Below, piece after piece: positions 23,170-30,608 of a stretch of DNA of 35,451 bases. Position 1 is the first letter of the stretch, and each line of letters opens with the position of its first letter. The stretch is from an uncultured Desulfuromonadales bacterium (lineage in GTDB: Bacteria; Desulfobacterota; Desulfuromonadia; Desulfuromonadales; Geopsychrobacteraceae): positions 1 to 35,451 of the forward strand of contig CAMYNC010000068.1 in assembly GCA_947259685.1 (NCBI GenBank), in the 5' to 3' direction. The position numbers and the translations under genes were made by a program. Under the pieces are notes generated by a model, which did no database searches, was not told the origin of the DNA, and was given only the letters and a program-made list of their open reading frames with translations.

Positions 23170-24150
23170 TTAAATTTTAACCCTCCCTGCAATCTCCTGC
23201 AGGCGCTTAGCTGCAACTGCCCTAAAGTCTGGGTCAGTAACTTTTTTGAGGTAGTTTTCCAGTGGACCCAAGAGCCGTTCAAGCTGCTCATAAAGCGCCG
23301 TTTCCAGGTCTTCCCCAGGTTTCCCCGGAGAATCAGCCGACGATAGATTTTCAACCAGCGCAGAACCGGCGACCGGCGACGAAGTATCAGCCGTTAGAGC
23401 CGAAACCGAAGGCTCTTTCCCCTCTGCCCCTGCTGCGGCCAGGCCCTGGTCCTCGACCTTGGCCGGCAAAGTTTTTTGCTCTTTTAGATCTGCGATAAAA
23501 GTCTTAACTTCGGCCTGTGAAATCTTGCGATCACCCCGGCAGAAGGATTCTACATCGTCCGGAAAAATCTTAGCGGTTCGATGCAATGCAGCCAAGGCCT
23601 GAATGTCTCGGTTGCGCGAAGAATCATAGAGCTCACGAACGCAATCAGGCAGCTGAAAGAAAACCGCATGATCAGAAACGTAGCTGGCAGGCTTGCCAAG
23701 CATCTTGGCAATCTGCCCTTTTTTGTCTCCCGATTCTAAACGGCGCTCGATGAAGTGAGCGATTTCCAGCGGCGTCAGATCCTCGCGCTGAATATTCTCA
23801 ATAGCTTGATCATAGCCATTATGATCATCATCGATAAATGCCGGGATCTCGGTTTTTTCAGCCTTAAGGCTCCCCCAATAGCGGCGCTCGCCGTGATTGA
23901 TATAGTAGATCCCGGCCTCGTTTGCCGGCTTGACCGAAATCGGACTTTTTACTCCGCGCTCGCGGATCGATGCCGCCAGCTCGGCCAAGCGCTCTTGGTT
24001 GATCTCCTGGCGCGGCTGATCTGGATCCGGCAAGATTTTATCAAGGGGGATCAACAGCGGCTTGCCGCTGCTGCCCGCTTCCAGGTCGGTTTCTGCCAAG
24101 AAATCAGCGGGGTTAAATCCATCTAAACCGCTTAAATCAACACTGTTCAT
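23170..24150 (-). CDS. parB: ParB/KorB-type partition protein
   Basis: 326 aa. The N-terminal ParB domain has LIPLDKILPDPDQPRQEINQ, then SISVKPANEAG-type strands and the arginine motif INHGERRYWGSLKAEK (CTP-binding box), with AIENIQREDLTPLEIAHFIE after it. The helix-turn-helix is KKGQIAKMLGKPASYVSDH, close in style to KorB. A Ser/Ala/Pro-rich linker and a C-terminal dimerisation segment follow (LYEQLERLLGPLENYLKKVT). It loads on a centromere and works with ParA for segregation; KorB relatives also repress plasmid genes. It overlaps parA by 4 bp. The palindromes at 18536, 22657 and 27406 are the candidate binding sites. Confidence 0.9.
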   Translation of the reverse strand: MNSVDLSGLDGFNPADFLAETDLEAGSSGKPLLIPLDKILPDPDQPRQEINQERLAELAASIRERGVKSPISVKPANEAGIYYINHGERRYWGSLKAEKTEIPAFIDDDHNGYDQAIENIQREDLTPLEIAHFIERRLESGDKKGQIAKMLGKPASYVSDHAVFFQLPDCVRELYDSSRNRDIQALAALHRTAKIFPDDVESFCRGDRKISQAEVKTFIADLKEQKTLPAKVEDQGLAAAGAEGKEPSVSALTADTSSPVAGSALVENLSSADSPGKPGEDLETALYEQLERLLGPLENYLKKVTDPDFRAVAAKRLQEIAGRVKI

Positions 24151-24896
24151 AGGTCAATCCCTCCCACTTTTTCAAAAACAACTTTGAAGGCAGCTTTAAA
24201 TTCTTTTCCGGCTTCTGCTGCTGCCGATTTTTTAAGTTTCCAGACCGGTATCCCCTCTGCTAATGCTTCCGGAATCGAGGACCGAAAGCCGATTTTCGCC
24301 GGGATAAGAAGGTCACTGTAATTCTTGACCAGCTCTGTAAAGGTGGCTTTTTGCCGCTCTGAGCGGGAGTTGAAGCGGTTGGGTAGCATCCCCAAAAAGT
24401 TCAGCTTCGGATTAAATTTCTGCTTAACGCCAAAGATCGTTTGCAGCATCATTTTAATACCGTCGATACTATATTCTTCCAGCTCTATCGGGGATAAAAC
24501 ATGATCTGCAACCACTAGGGCGGCGGTCATGCGCAGGCCCAAAGAGGGCGGAGTATCGATCACACAGTAATCAAAAGAGGTTCCAAGCTTGCCAGCCTGC
24601 TGTTTAAAATGGTTGATCACCTGGGCACTCTGGCGCTCTATGTCGGCCATTTTGGGATCGGCGGCGATCAGGGTGATGCCCTCATTTGCAATCACCTTAA
24701 CCGGCCCTGCCGAGAACAAAGAACTGGCGACCGCTCCGCAACCGTGAGGGCCAAGGGTCTTGCTGGCATTTCCCTGGGGGTCGATATCGATAAATAAAAC
24801 CGACTTTCCCGCCTCGGCCAGCGCCATAGCTAAATGAATACTGACGGTGGTTTTGCCAGGCCCGCCCTTTTGATTTGAGACCGTAATGGTTTTCAT
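24147..24896 (-). CDS. parA: ParA family ATPase
   Basis: 249 aa. Deviant Walker A KGGPGKTT at 10-17 with the signature Lys10, Walker A' VLFIDIDPQGNAS, and Walker B YCVIDTPPSLGLR. No N-terminal DNA-binding domain, so it is the short (type Ib or chromosomal-like) form, which usually leaves operon repression to another protein; the RHH gene 26 bp upstream is suited for that. It is overlapped by parB (ATGA). AAGGG precedes the ATG. ParA moves ParB-bound DNA over the nucleoid. Confidence 0.92.
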   Translation of the reverse strand: MKTITVSNQKGGPGKTTVSIHLAMALAEAGKSVLFIDIDPQGNASKTLGPHGCGAVASSLFSAGPVKVIANEGITLIAADPKMADIERQSAQVINHFKQQAGKLGTSFDYCVIDTPPSLGLRMTAALVVADHVLSPIELEEYSIDGIKMMLQTIFGVKQKFNPKLNFLGMLPNRFNSRSERQKATFTELVKNYSDLLIPAKIGFRSSIPEALAEGIPVWKLKKSAAAEAGKEFKAAFKVVFEKVGGIDL

Positions 24897-24922
24897 TTGA
24901 AATCCCTTTTAGATTCCAGCGG

Positions 24923-25321
24923 CTAATAATTGAGCTGCAAATAACCTCGATCAACGAGATAGCCGCGAATAATAATCTGTACCAGCCGCGCAAACACGCC
25001 CTCAGTTTCGACCGATGCTTTTTCCTTGATTCCCTGAACCACTTCTTCAGTCAAAGAAACCGGCTTGTTCTTAGCGGCCCCCTCTTTAATTGAGACCCAA
25101 CAGACTGGATAGTTTTGTGGATCTTCCAGGTAGAGCCGTAAAACGGCCTCCAGAAGATTTGAAAAATTGCCATTCATCTCTTTATCCGCCGCGGCTTGAA
25201 AATTCTCTCTCAACACCTGCGACAAGCTCACCGGATGATAAACTATCGTTCCCCGCTCCCCCCGTGCAGCGCCGCTGATTTCTTGCTTGATTTGCTCTGC
25301 GAGTGCCACATTGATACCCAT
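24923..25321 (-). CDS. tandem ribbon-helix-helix-like protein, first gene of par operon
   Basis: 132 aa. Two similar units can be aligned: YHPVSLSQVLRENFQAAADK with FSNLLEAVLRLYLED (residues 28-70) and KPVSLTEEVVQGIKEKASVE with FARLVQIIIRGYLVDRGYL (residues 86-130). Each has a short strand with V-S-L and two helices, the pattern of an RHH DNA-binding unit, so one chain could act like a covalent dimer. AAGGAG precedes the ATG. Its promoter has a variant of the spacer palindrome, and it is the best candidate for the repressor of the five promoters. DNA binding is inferred from pattern only. Confidence 0.7.
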   Translation of the reverse strand: MGINVALAEQIKQEISGAARGERGTIVYHPVSLSQVLRENFQAAADKEMNGNFSNLLEAVLRLYLEDPQNYPVCWVSIKEGAAKNKPVSLTEEVVQGIKEKASVETEGVFARLVQIIIRGYLVDRGYLQLNY

Positions 25322-25344
25322 TTAGAAAACTCCTTCCGATTCAT

Positions 25345-25371
25345 ATAATAGAAATATCATATAATATAAAA
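25345..25371 (-). promoter_or_regulatory. promoter with spacer palindrome, copy 4 (variant)
   Basis: Minus strand -10 TATTAT (25350-25345), preceded after 5 bp by ATTATATGAT (25365-25356), one base off the palindrome of the other copies; the -35 is weak. An imperfect operator before the presumed repressor gene would give loose autoregulation. Confidence 0.55.
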
Positions 25372-25396
25372 TTGGAAGGATTGACAGACTATTTAT

Positions 25397-26059
25397 TTAA
25401 TTCTCCTTCAAATCGAAAATAAAGCTGTTGCTGTCGAAGTGGTGACAGCAGATCGAAACCCGACTCTGCGCCCCATGAGTCCACCACCCTGAGGGGCTTT
25501 CCATGATCCGTTTTGCAAAGGCCTTAGCGTTCGGAATTTCACCCTGGCCAAAATTCCGGGCAGCATCACCAGCGTAATCATCCGAATACTGACCGTTACA
25601 AACCAATTCCCGCGCCTGGTTGTTGATCAAGGCCCGTAGAACGTGCCGAAGGGTCCATTTCTTCGGCTCTTCCTTTAAGGGCTTCATCACCGCCAGGTTA
25701 AAGGGAGAATACACGCGAATTGCCTTCATATCGTCCATATAGACCTTTGCGCCTTCAACCTGGATCGGGTCAAATTCTCTGACTCGGTCCGTCCAGGCTA
25801 GCGCAGCCAGTTCTTTAAAGATCAGCGACCAATCAAAGCCACGCCCATAAAGCCAGTTCAGCGCCCCGCCCTCTTCGGTGTCGTTGAGGCTGTAAGTGCG
25901 GCAAACCTTACCGGACTTCATAGCATTGCTTAGATCGGTGATTCGGACCTGCTCACGAAACCGTTCCATTTTTACTGTAACCGCTTCAAAGTACAGCTCG
26001 TCAAAAGAGTTACAGAGATCAATCGGTTCTACTGTCTGGTTTTTAGAGATAATTATCAT
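25397..26059 (-). CDS. hypothetical accessory protein of the plasmid module
   Basis: 220 aa. I start at ATG 26059 (MIIISKNQTVEPIDLC): the ATG at 26083 would turn the ribosome site ACGAAGGAGGGA, shared with the neighbouring genes, into coding sequence. No family is recognised. It is a soluble mixed alpha/beta protein with many aromatic residues (GGALNWLYGRGFDWSLIF, SPSGWWTHGAQ) and two adjacent Cys near the end (ICCHHFDSNSF). It is under its own spacer-palindrome promoter. Terminal overlap with the RHH promoter region is 75 bp away, with no terminator seen. Confidence 0.7.
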   Translation of the reverse strand: MIIISKNQTVEPIDLCNSFDELYFEAVTVKMERFREQVRITDLSNAMKSGKVCRTYSLNDTEEGGALNWLYGRGFDWSLIFKELAALAWTDRVREFDPIQVEGAKVYMDDMKAIRVYSPFNLAVMKPLKEEPKKWTLRHVLRALINNQARELVCNGQYSDDYAGDAARNFGQGEIPNAKAFAKRIMESPSGWWTHGAQSRVSICCHHFDSNSFIFDLKEN

Positions 26060-26089
26060 CGCCTTTCCCTCCTTCGTTGCCATATTGAT

Positions 26090-26118
26090 ATAATGTTTTG
26101 ATTATATAATACTATCAA
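26090..26118 (-). promoter_or_regulatory. promoter with spacer palindrome, copy 3
   Basis: Minus strand TTGATA (26118-26113), 17 bp, CATTAT (26095-26090), with ATTATATAAT at 26101-26110 in the spacer, again 5 bp before the -10. Confidence 0.75.
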
Positions 26119-26134
26119 GTGTAAACATATGAAA

Positions 26135-26536
26135 TTAAAGACCTTGCTGGTTCTTGATGTTCTCGAACCACATAGCAGCAAAAACGGCTTGGTCGGTCTG
26201 TTCAGCCTTAATAAATTTTGTGGGGTTTCCATCATCCCCAAAAATCACTGACTCTCTATAAACACCAAGACCAGAATTTGAAAAGCTGAGCGGATAAATA
26301 TTTGCGTCCCACCCCTGCAAGAATGTCATTTCCGGGTCAGAACAAAGATCGCCGTTCTGCTCATAATAGTGAGCAATAGAGAAGATCAGACCCCAATCGC
26401 ATTTATTGATGCACTCAACAACCACGGCCAGGAAAGTTCCGTCTGAATTATCAATACGCCGATGATTGCAAACCGTTGTCATGCCCCTGGTCATACCCTC
26501 AAACACCGCCCTGGCCTTTTGATTAATTGCTCTCAT
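26135..26536 (-). CDS. DUF6908-like protein
   Basis: 133 aa from ATG 26536, which has TAGGAGG at the right distance; the frame can be extended two codons to a TTG. The stretch WGLIFSIAHYYEQNGDLCSD followed by PEMTF and NIYPLSFSNSGLGVYRES is like DUF6908, a family of small proteins on integrative and conjugative elements (match from memory). The function is unknown. It is one of the small, separately promoted genes of this module. Confidence 0.7.
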   Translation of the reverse strand: MRAINQKARAVFEGMTRGMTTVCNHRRIDNSDGTFLAVVVECINKCDWGLIFSIAHYYEQNGDLCSDPEMTFLQGWDANIYPLSFSNSGLGVYRESVIFGDDGNPTKFIKAEQTDQAVFAAMWFENIKNQQGL

Positions 26537-26549
26537 TGCCAAACCTCCT

Positions 26550-26574
26550 ATAATGTCTTTATTATATAATAAAG
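26550..26574 (-). promoter_or_regulatory. promoter with spacer palindrome, copy 5 (extended)
   Basis: The palindrome is longest here, CTTTATTATATAATAAAG (26557-26574), and the -10 CATTAT follows (26555-26550). The site fits exactly into the gap between two genes, touching the stop of the upstream one. Confidence 0.7.
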
Positions 26575-26575
26575 G

Positions 26576-26827
26576 TTAGCTTAAAACGGCTTCCAGATCG
26601 CCGCGAATCGATTTATAAGCGTTGATTGCTTCATCCTTAGAATGAAAAGTCTTTCCATACCCCTGAAGCTGCGCCCCCTTCGGGATTCGAAAAAGAGTCA
26701 CATAATCAAATTCATCATTTGCGGTATGGACAAAAACCTCAAAATCAATTCCCCGATTTCCCAGAATGGTGAACTTTTTCATTTCCCGGCCAGGCCTTAA
26801 CAGGTCAACACCATTTTCAATAATCAT
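26576..26827 (-). CDS. small hypothetical protein of the plasmid module
   Basis: 83 aa. ACGAAGGAGGGATAATCTC precedes ATG 26827, the same leader as before the TSCPD and 220-aa genes. The sequence alternates strands and one C-terminal helix (EMKKFTILGNRGIDFEVFVH, DYVTLFRIPKGAQLQGYGKT, SKDEAINAYKSIRGDLEAVL), which suggests a small alpha/beta fold. No family recognised. Confidence 0.65.
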   Translation of the reverse strand: MIIENGVDLLRPGREMKKFTILGNRGIDFEVFVHTANDEFDYVTLFRIPKGAQLQGYGKTFHSKDEAINAYKSIRGDLEAVLS

Positions 26828-26858
26828 GAGATTATCCCTCCTTCGTTGCTATGGTAAT

Positions 26859-26887
26859 ATAATAGTCTTATTATATAATGTGGTCAA
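26859..26887 (-). promoter_or_regulatory. promoter with spacer palindrome, copy 2
   Basis: Minus strand TTGACC (26887-26882), 17 bp, TATTAT (26864-26859), with ATTATATAAT at 26870-26879. It is part of the long direct repeat. Confidence 0.75.
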
Positions 26888-27197
26888 GCAAAAATATGTA
26901 AAAAAGGTATTTATTTTAAGGAGTTAAGCTGGCATGAGCATTGCGATTTTCCCTTATTAGCAAGCCTTTGACCTGCCCGCTCGACGGAGCTGGCGAACGT
27001 GCTGCCCGTTGATCCGAATCCCCCGCCCGCTTCTGGATCACGTCCGCCCCTCTCTACTCAAAGCGCCTGGTGCCTTTAAGCTGTGGGGTAGCACTGAGGC
27101 GACTTTATGCCTGAGTGCCGCTTGTGGGCAGGAGCCGGAGTCAAAGCCGAAGGCAAAGACTCGGGTGAATGCCCCAGGCCTGTGCCCCCAGATCGTC

Positions 27198-27335
27198 CAT
27201 AGGCAAATGCAATAGGACCGCAAAGCCCCAGGAAGAGGCGAGGAACGAAGCTAAGGGGGAAAGCGCCCTACAACACAGCGCACGTTTCCCCCTGCTCTTC
27301 CTGGGGCTTTCGTTCTGCGGGCCGTTTGCCTGTGG
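27198..27335. repeat. long imperfect hairpin 3
   Basis: Same arms as hairpin 2 (CATAGGCAAATGC/CCGTTTGCCTGTG, CCCCAGGAAGAGG/CTCTTCCTGGGG, GGGGGAAAGCGC/GCGCACGTTTCCCCC). Here the middle arm is better matched (CTCTTCCTGGGG), compensating for a base that differs in hairpin 2, a hint that pairing is kept by selection. Confidence 0.8.
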
Positions 27336-27405
27336 GCGAGCTGGCCCCGAAGGGGGAAGGGTGCGGACCACTCGGGCCGTTAGGGCTGTTACTGATCCTG
27401 AAAAC

Positions 27406-27419
27406 TTCGTACGTACGAA
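27406..27419. repeat. 14-bp palindrome 3
   Basis: TTCGTACGTACGAA, the same outer TTCGT...ACGAA as palindromes 1 and 2 with four centre bases exchanged symmetrically (TTAA to ACGT). The extended arms of the other two are absent. Confidence 0.6.
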
Positions 27420-27605
27420 ATTGACCTGCCGAGAAAAACACTCCTGCAGAAGAACTTTTGACGGATGCAATTTTTTGCATCCGGACCAGAGCTATCAACA
27501 GCCAAAAGGGCCACAAACTGAAATCCTTGCCCACGGAATCGCCTGGACCCCTCAAAACAGAATCCACGGCCTTTAAGTGGATCCGTTTTGAGCTGTGCTG
27601 AAATC

Positions 27606-27650
27606 TTGAATTCTGCCCCGGATCAGGACCAGGTGCGGGGCAGAATTCAA
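27606..27650. repeat. perfect 15-bp stem-loop
   Basis: TTGAATTCTGCCCCG and CGGGGCAGAATTCAA around a 15-nt loop. No T-run. It may terminate readthrough before the KfrA gene or belong to an origin region; the sequence from here to 27830 is otherwise unassigned. Confidence 0.6.
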
Positions 27651-27858
27651 CAAGAAAATCCGCAACATATTGTGCGTCCGAAAGGAATTTTTCTACGAGA
27701 TCTGGTGGTTTGCGTTTGACCTGGGGCGTTGCAGGCTCTCCCGCAGAAAGGGGGAGCGGAAAACAGACGGCCCCTTGCCTGGTTGCAGCTAGGGGGAAGG
27801 CTTTCCCCCGTCTGATCGATTTAAAAGGTTGAGATGTATTCTCTTGCAATCTTTTTTA

Positions 27859-27879
27859 ATACCGGTATCATACCGGTAT
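27859..27879 (+). promoter_or_regulatory. tandem ATACCGGTAT operator of the KfrA-type gene
   Basis: Two 10-bp palindromes ATACCGGTAT (27859-27868, 27870-27879) separated by one base, 37 bp before the start of the KfrA-type gene; half-site-like TATT and TATC follow. A 11-bp phasing (one helical turn) places two dimers on the same face. Autorepression by the encoded KfrA_N protein is likely. Confidence 0.7.
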
Positions 27880-27915
27880 TTGGTATTAAAAAGTATCAAA
27901 CAAGGAGGAAAAACT

Positions 27916-28833
27916 ATGGCACGACCGGGGACTCCCTATCCAGTGGTAAAAGAGATTTGCAATAGACTGGCGGCTCAAGATATGCGGCCCTCCTACAGCC
28001 TGGTTGCTGCCCAACTCGACGGCAATCCATCTAAAAAGACCATCCTTGAACACATTGAACAATGGCGTAACGAACAGAAAAACGCCGCCACCGTACCGGG
28101 AATTTCAGAAACCGCTGTTACCGCCTTCAAAGCTGAAATAGCTGCCCACGTCCAAGCCTCCCAAGAAGGCCTTGAAATCGAACTGGCGGAACTTAAAGAA
28201 AGTAAACGAGAAGCCCTTGAGGCCCTGGAAGCGACTGAAAATCTAAACACAAATTTAGAAAATGAACTGCAGGAATTGAAAGATCAGCTCGCCGCCGATC
28301 AACAGGACCATGAAAAGACCCGCGCAGGCCTGACCTCAACAATTGAAAACCTGACGAATCAGGTAGAAAATTTACAGGCAGAACGTGATCAGCTCATAAC
28401 TTCCGGCGAAGCCGCCAGGACCGAAGCCGCCCGCGCACAGCTCCAACTTGACCAGACCGTGAAAGCGGTGGCCTCGGCTGAAAAACGAGAAACCGAACTC
28501 AACAAAAAGATTGAACGGCTGACGACTGAAAAAATCGACTCAGAAAAAACCGCCGCAGTAGCCGCGGCCCGGGTGGAAGAGTTAAGAGAAAAAACCACCA
28601 ATCTGAAAACAAGTCTGGATGAAATTAAAAAGGAATACCTCAGCCTCGAAACCACCCTGAATGAAACCCGCAAGGAAGTGACAACGAACGCCCTATTGAT
28701 CAAAGATGCCGACAAACGCGCTGCAGTGGCCGAACAAAAAGCCAATGATCTGACCGAAAAAACCAAGGATCTGAAAATCTCCCTGGATGAAGCCACGAAA
28801 AGAAATAAAGAATTGGAAAAGAAAAAGGGATAG
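27916..28833 (+). CDS. KfrA-type plasmid coiled-coil DNA-binding protein 1
   Basis: 305 aa from ATG 27916 (AAGGAGG upstream). Residues 1-60 fit the KfrA N-terminal DNA-binding domain (PYPVVKEICNRLAAQDMRPS, SLVAAQLDGNPSKKTILEHI). From residue 75 to the end the chain is a continuous coiled coil with heptads rich in Glu, Leu and Lys (LENELQELKDQL, ERDQLI, KIERLTTEK). KfrA proteins bind an operator in their own promoter and support plasmid stability and nucleoid-like scaffolding, together with partition proteins. It faces away from the minus-strand module and probably is one end of it. Confidence 0.85.
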   Translation: MARPGTPYPVVKEICNRLAAQDMRPSYSLVAAQLDGNPSKKTILEHIEQWRNEQKNAATVPGISETAVTAFKAEIAAHVQASQEGLEIELAELKESKREALEALEATENLNTNLENELQELKDQLAADQQDHEKTRAGLTSTIENLTNQVENLQAERDQLITSGEAARTEAARAQLQLDQTVKAVASAEKRETELNKKIERLTTEKIDSEKTAAVAAARVEELREKTTNLKTSLDEIKKEYLSLETTLNETRKEVTTNALLIKDADKRAAVAEQKANDLTEKTKDLKISLDEATKRNKELEKKKG

Positions 28834-29083
28834 TTTTTAGGCCCAATACGGGGACAGCTCACGAAATGGAAAAAATGTACGCCTTTCGGGAGATGGTCGT
28901 TTTTCAAAACTTACTACATTTAAAATTGACTCTGCCCTCACCAGGGTGCGCTGATCGGAAATTGTTTTTCCTGGATCGCGCCTGCGGCGCTTTGGACCGT
29001 CCCTCCTCCGCCGATTTCCGTTCGAAAAAAATTGGTTCGGGTAGACAGAACAAGGCCTTGTCCATGGTGCCTCCAAGATCTTT

Positions 29084-29617
29084 TCACTCCGGTTCCACCT
29101 GCAGGGCGACAAGGTAGCGCGAGACCATGTTGTACGTTGCGATAATACCGACCAATTCATTCATCTGCTGATCATCGGGCAGAGCGGCACGAGCAGCGGC
29201 GAAGGTGGTATCGCTGACATGGATGGAAATGGTCACCTCCCTGGCCAATTTGAGAATAGCGCGGTCGCTTGCATCGAAAAATAAAAGCTCGTCATTATCG
29301 CTTTTGAGATACCGCAGGGCATCCAGTTCCTCTTGTGTGCCGCCAACCCGCAGAAACTCCGGGACGTGGTGATGGTATTCGTAGGCGGCATCGGTCAGGA
29401 CCGCCACGGCACAGATGGCCAATTCCTGGATGCGGGCGGGAAGAGAAAGCTTTCCGCGCACCTGGCGGAGGAGGCTGTTCCAGCCCTTGGCAAAGGGAGG
29501 GCTGTTAAGCAGCATGCGATCAAGATTGAGTAATTCGCCATCCCGGCGGGCCAGGATGCTGTCGATCAGGTCACGTGGTTCGTCGATATCGCGTGGAACA
29601 TAAGGAATGCGTGGCAC
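29084..29617 (-). CDS. carboxymuconolactone decarboxylase family protein
   Basis: 177 aa from GTG 29617 (AAGGAG 8 bp upstream). The AhpD/CMD-like helical fold is shown by LLRQVRGKLSLPARIQELAI, AYEYHHHVPEFLRVGGTQEE and AREVTISIHVSDTTF. The peroxidase CxxC of AhpD is absent (the position reads TDAAYEYHHH), so it is closer to the decarboxylase-like branch; the His cluster could bind a substrate acid. The role in the cell is unknown. It stands alone between the two KfrA-type genes. The 250 bp between it and KfrA 1 hold nothing I can name. Confidence 0.85.
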   Translation of the reverse strand: MPRIPYVPRDIDEPRDLIDSILARRDGELLNLDRMLLNSPPFAKGWNSLLRQVRGKLSLPARIQELAICAVAVLTDAAYEYHHHVPEFLRVGGTQEELDALRYLKSDNDELLFFDASDRAILKLAREVTISIHVSDTTFAAARAALPDDQQMNELVGIIATYNMVSRYLVALQVEPE

Positions 29618-29828
29618 CTGGATACTCCTTCTGTTCGGGATGCCCCCTTAGGGAGGAATAACTAATTATAACCGATCGTATCCAGAACCCATTGTAGCAC
29701 TGCCGAAGTGAGATATAGGGGGGAAGGTGCGAAGAGAATATTTCCGTCTCAAATCTTGCAAAATAGAAGCCGACCCCAGCAAGCGGCCACTTTTGCCCTT
29801 TCAGTAATAAAACCCCGACTTTTGAAAG

Positions 29829-29868
29829 ACACGAGGCCCCAGATCGACATCGACTTGGGGCCTCGTGT
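29829..29868. terminator. 13-bp hairpin before KfrA 2
   Basis: ACACGAGGCCCCA and TGGGGCCTCGTGT around a 14-nt loop, followed by TTTGC on the plus strand and CTTTC on the minus strand. A bidirectional terminator is plausible; it insulates the KfrA 2 promoter. The rest of 29618-29828 shows no gene. Confidence 0.7.
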
Positions 29869-29872
29869 TTTG

Positions 29873-29912
29873 CTTGTCTTGTGTATTTTTTGATGTATTA
29901 TACATTTTACAA
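29873..29912 (+). promoter_or_regulatory. promoter and operator of KfrA 2
   Basis: TTGTCT, 16 bp, TATTAT, with the -10 inside the dyad ATGTATTATACAT (6+1+6). The overlap of a palindrome with the -10 suggests autorepression. The site does not resemble the ATACCGGTAT pair of KfrA 1, so the two are probably controlled separately. Confidence 0.55.
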
Positions 29913-29930
29913 TCAAAAAAAGGGAAAGCA

Positions 29931-30608
29931 ATGAGCACATCTGCTACTGAAAAAATTCAGGGAAAAGTTTTTGCTGCCGCTGAAAGCTTGCATGCCGGAG
30001 GGGTGGCCCCGACGATGGAGAAAGTCCGCGAGAAGATTGGCGGGGGCAGCTATTCGACGATTGGACCGTTGCTGAAACAGTGGAAACTTGAAAAAGCACA
30101 GGCAGAAAACCCGCTTGGTGACCTGGAGATGTCGCTTGGGACTGTGATCGACCTGAAAAAAATCCACGAGATTGCGCTTAAAAGGGCACGCAGGGAACTG
30201 GAGCAGGAACGTGCAGCAATTCAGCGCGTAGCGGATGAGGCGCAAGAAGAACTTGCCGTGGCGCTGGAGCGGAACAATGATCTGGCCGGCAGCAATGACC
30301 ATCTCCGCGAACAGTGTGCATACCTCGAAAAAGATCGAGGCGTACTGCAGGCGCAAAATGAAATGCTGACGGCTCTCAGTGAGTCGCTGCGGGGTGAGAT
30401 TCAGATCCTGCGGGAGCAATTACACAACACGCGCAATCAGGAAGTTGAGTCCAGGGTGGCTCTCGCGGCGTGTACCGAAAAACTGGCGGGTAAAACAGAC
30501 TTGGTTGATGAACTCAACCGGCATCTTGTGTCAATGCAAGAAGACAGGGCGCAACTGATAGAACGTATCCGGCATCTCGAAGAAAAGCAGCCCAAAGGTG
30601 AGTCGTGA
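29931..30608 (+). CDS. KfrA-type plasmid coiled-coil DNA-binding protein 2
   Basis: 225 aa from ATG 29931 (AAAGGGAAAG upstream); the frame open to 29865 includes the promoter. KfrA_N domain at residues 8-60 (EKIQGKVFAAAESLHAGGVA, TMEKVREKIGGGSYSTIGPL), then coiled coil to the end (LEQERAAIQRVADEAQEEL, REQCAYLEKDRGVLQAQNE). Only distant similarity to KfrA 1, so not a recent duplicate. It overlaps the next gene by 4 bp (GTGA), giving a two-gene operon. Confidence 0.85.
   Translation: MSTSATEKIQGKVFAAAESLHAGGVAPTMEKVREKIGGGSYSTIGPLLKQWKLEKAQAENPLGDLEMSLGTVIDLKKIHEIALKRARRELEQERAAIQRVADEAQEELAVALERNNDLAGSNDHLREQCAYLEKDRGVLQAQNEMLTALSESLRGEIQILREQLHNTRNQEVESRVALAACTEKLAGKTDLVDELNRHLVSMQEDRAQLIERIRHLEEKQPKGES

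Larger units (their letters stand above)
26828..27375. repeat. long direct repeat, copy 2
   Basis: Counterpart of 22104-22640 (about 4.7 kb apart). The two copies bracket the tRNA, the par operon and three accessory genes. The 1.09-kb gap between 26827 and the KfrA gene holds this repeat, hairpin 3, palindrome 3, a fourth degenerate hairpin segment (27460-27600, with TTTTGCATCCGGACCAGAGC like 18611-18630) and the hairpin at 27606; I see no gene. Confidence 0.85.
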
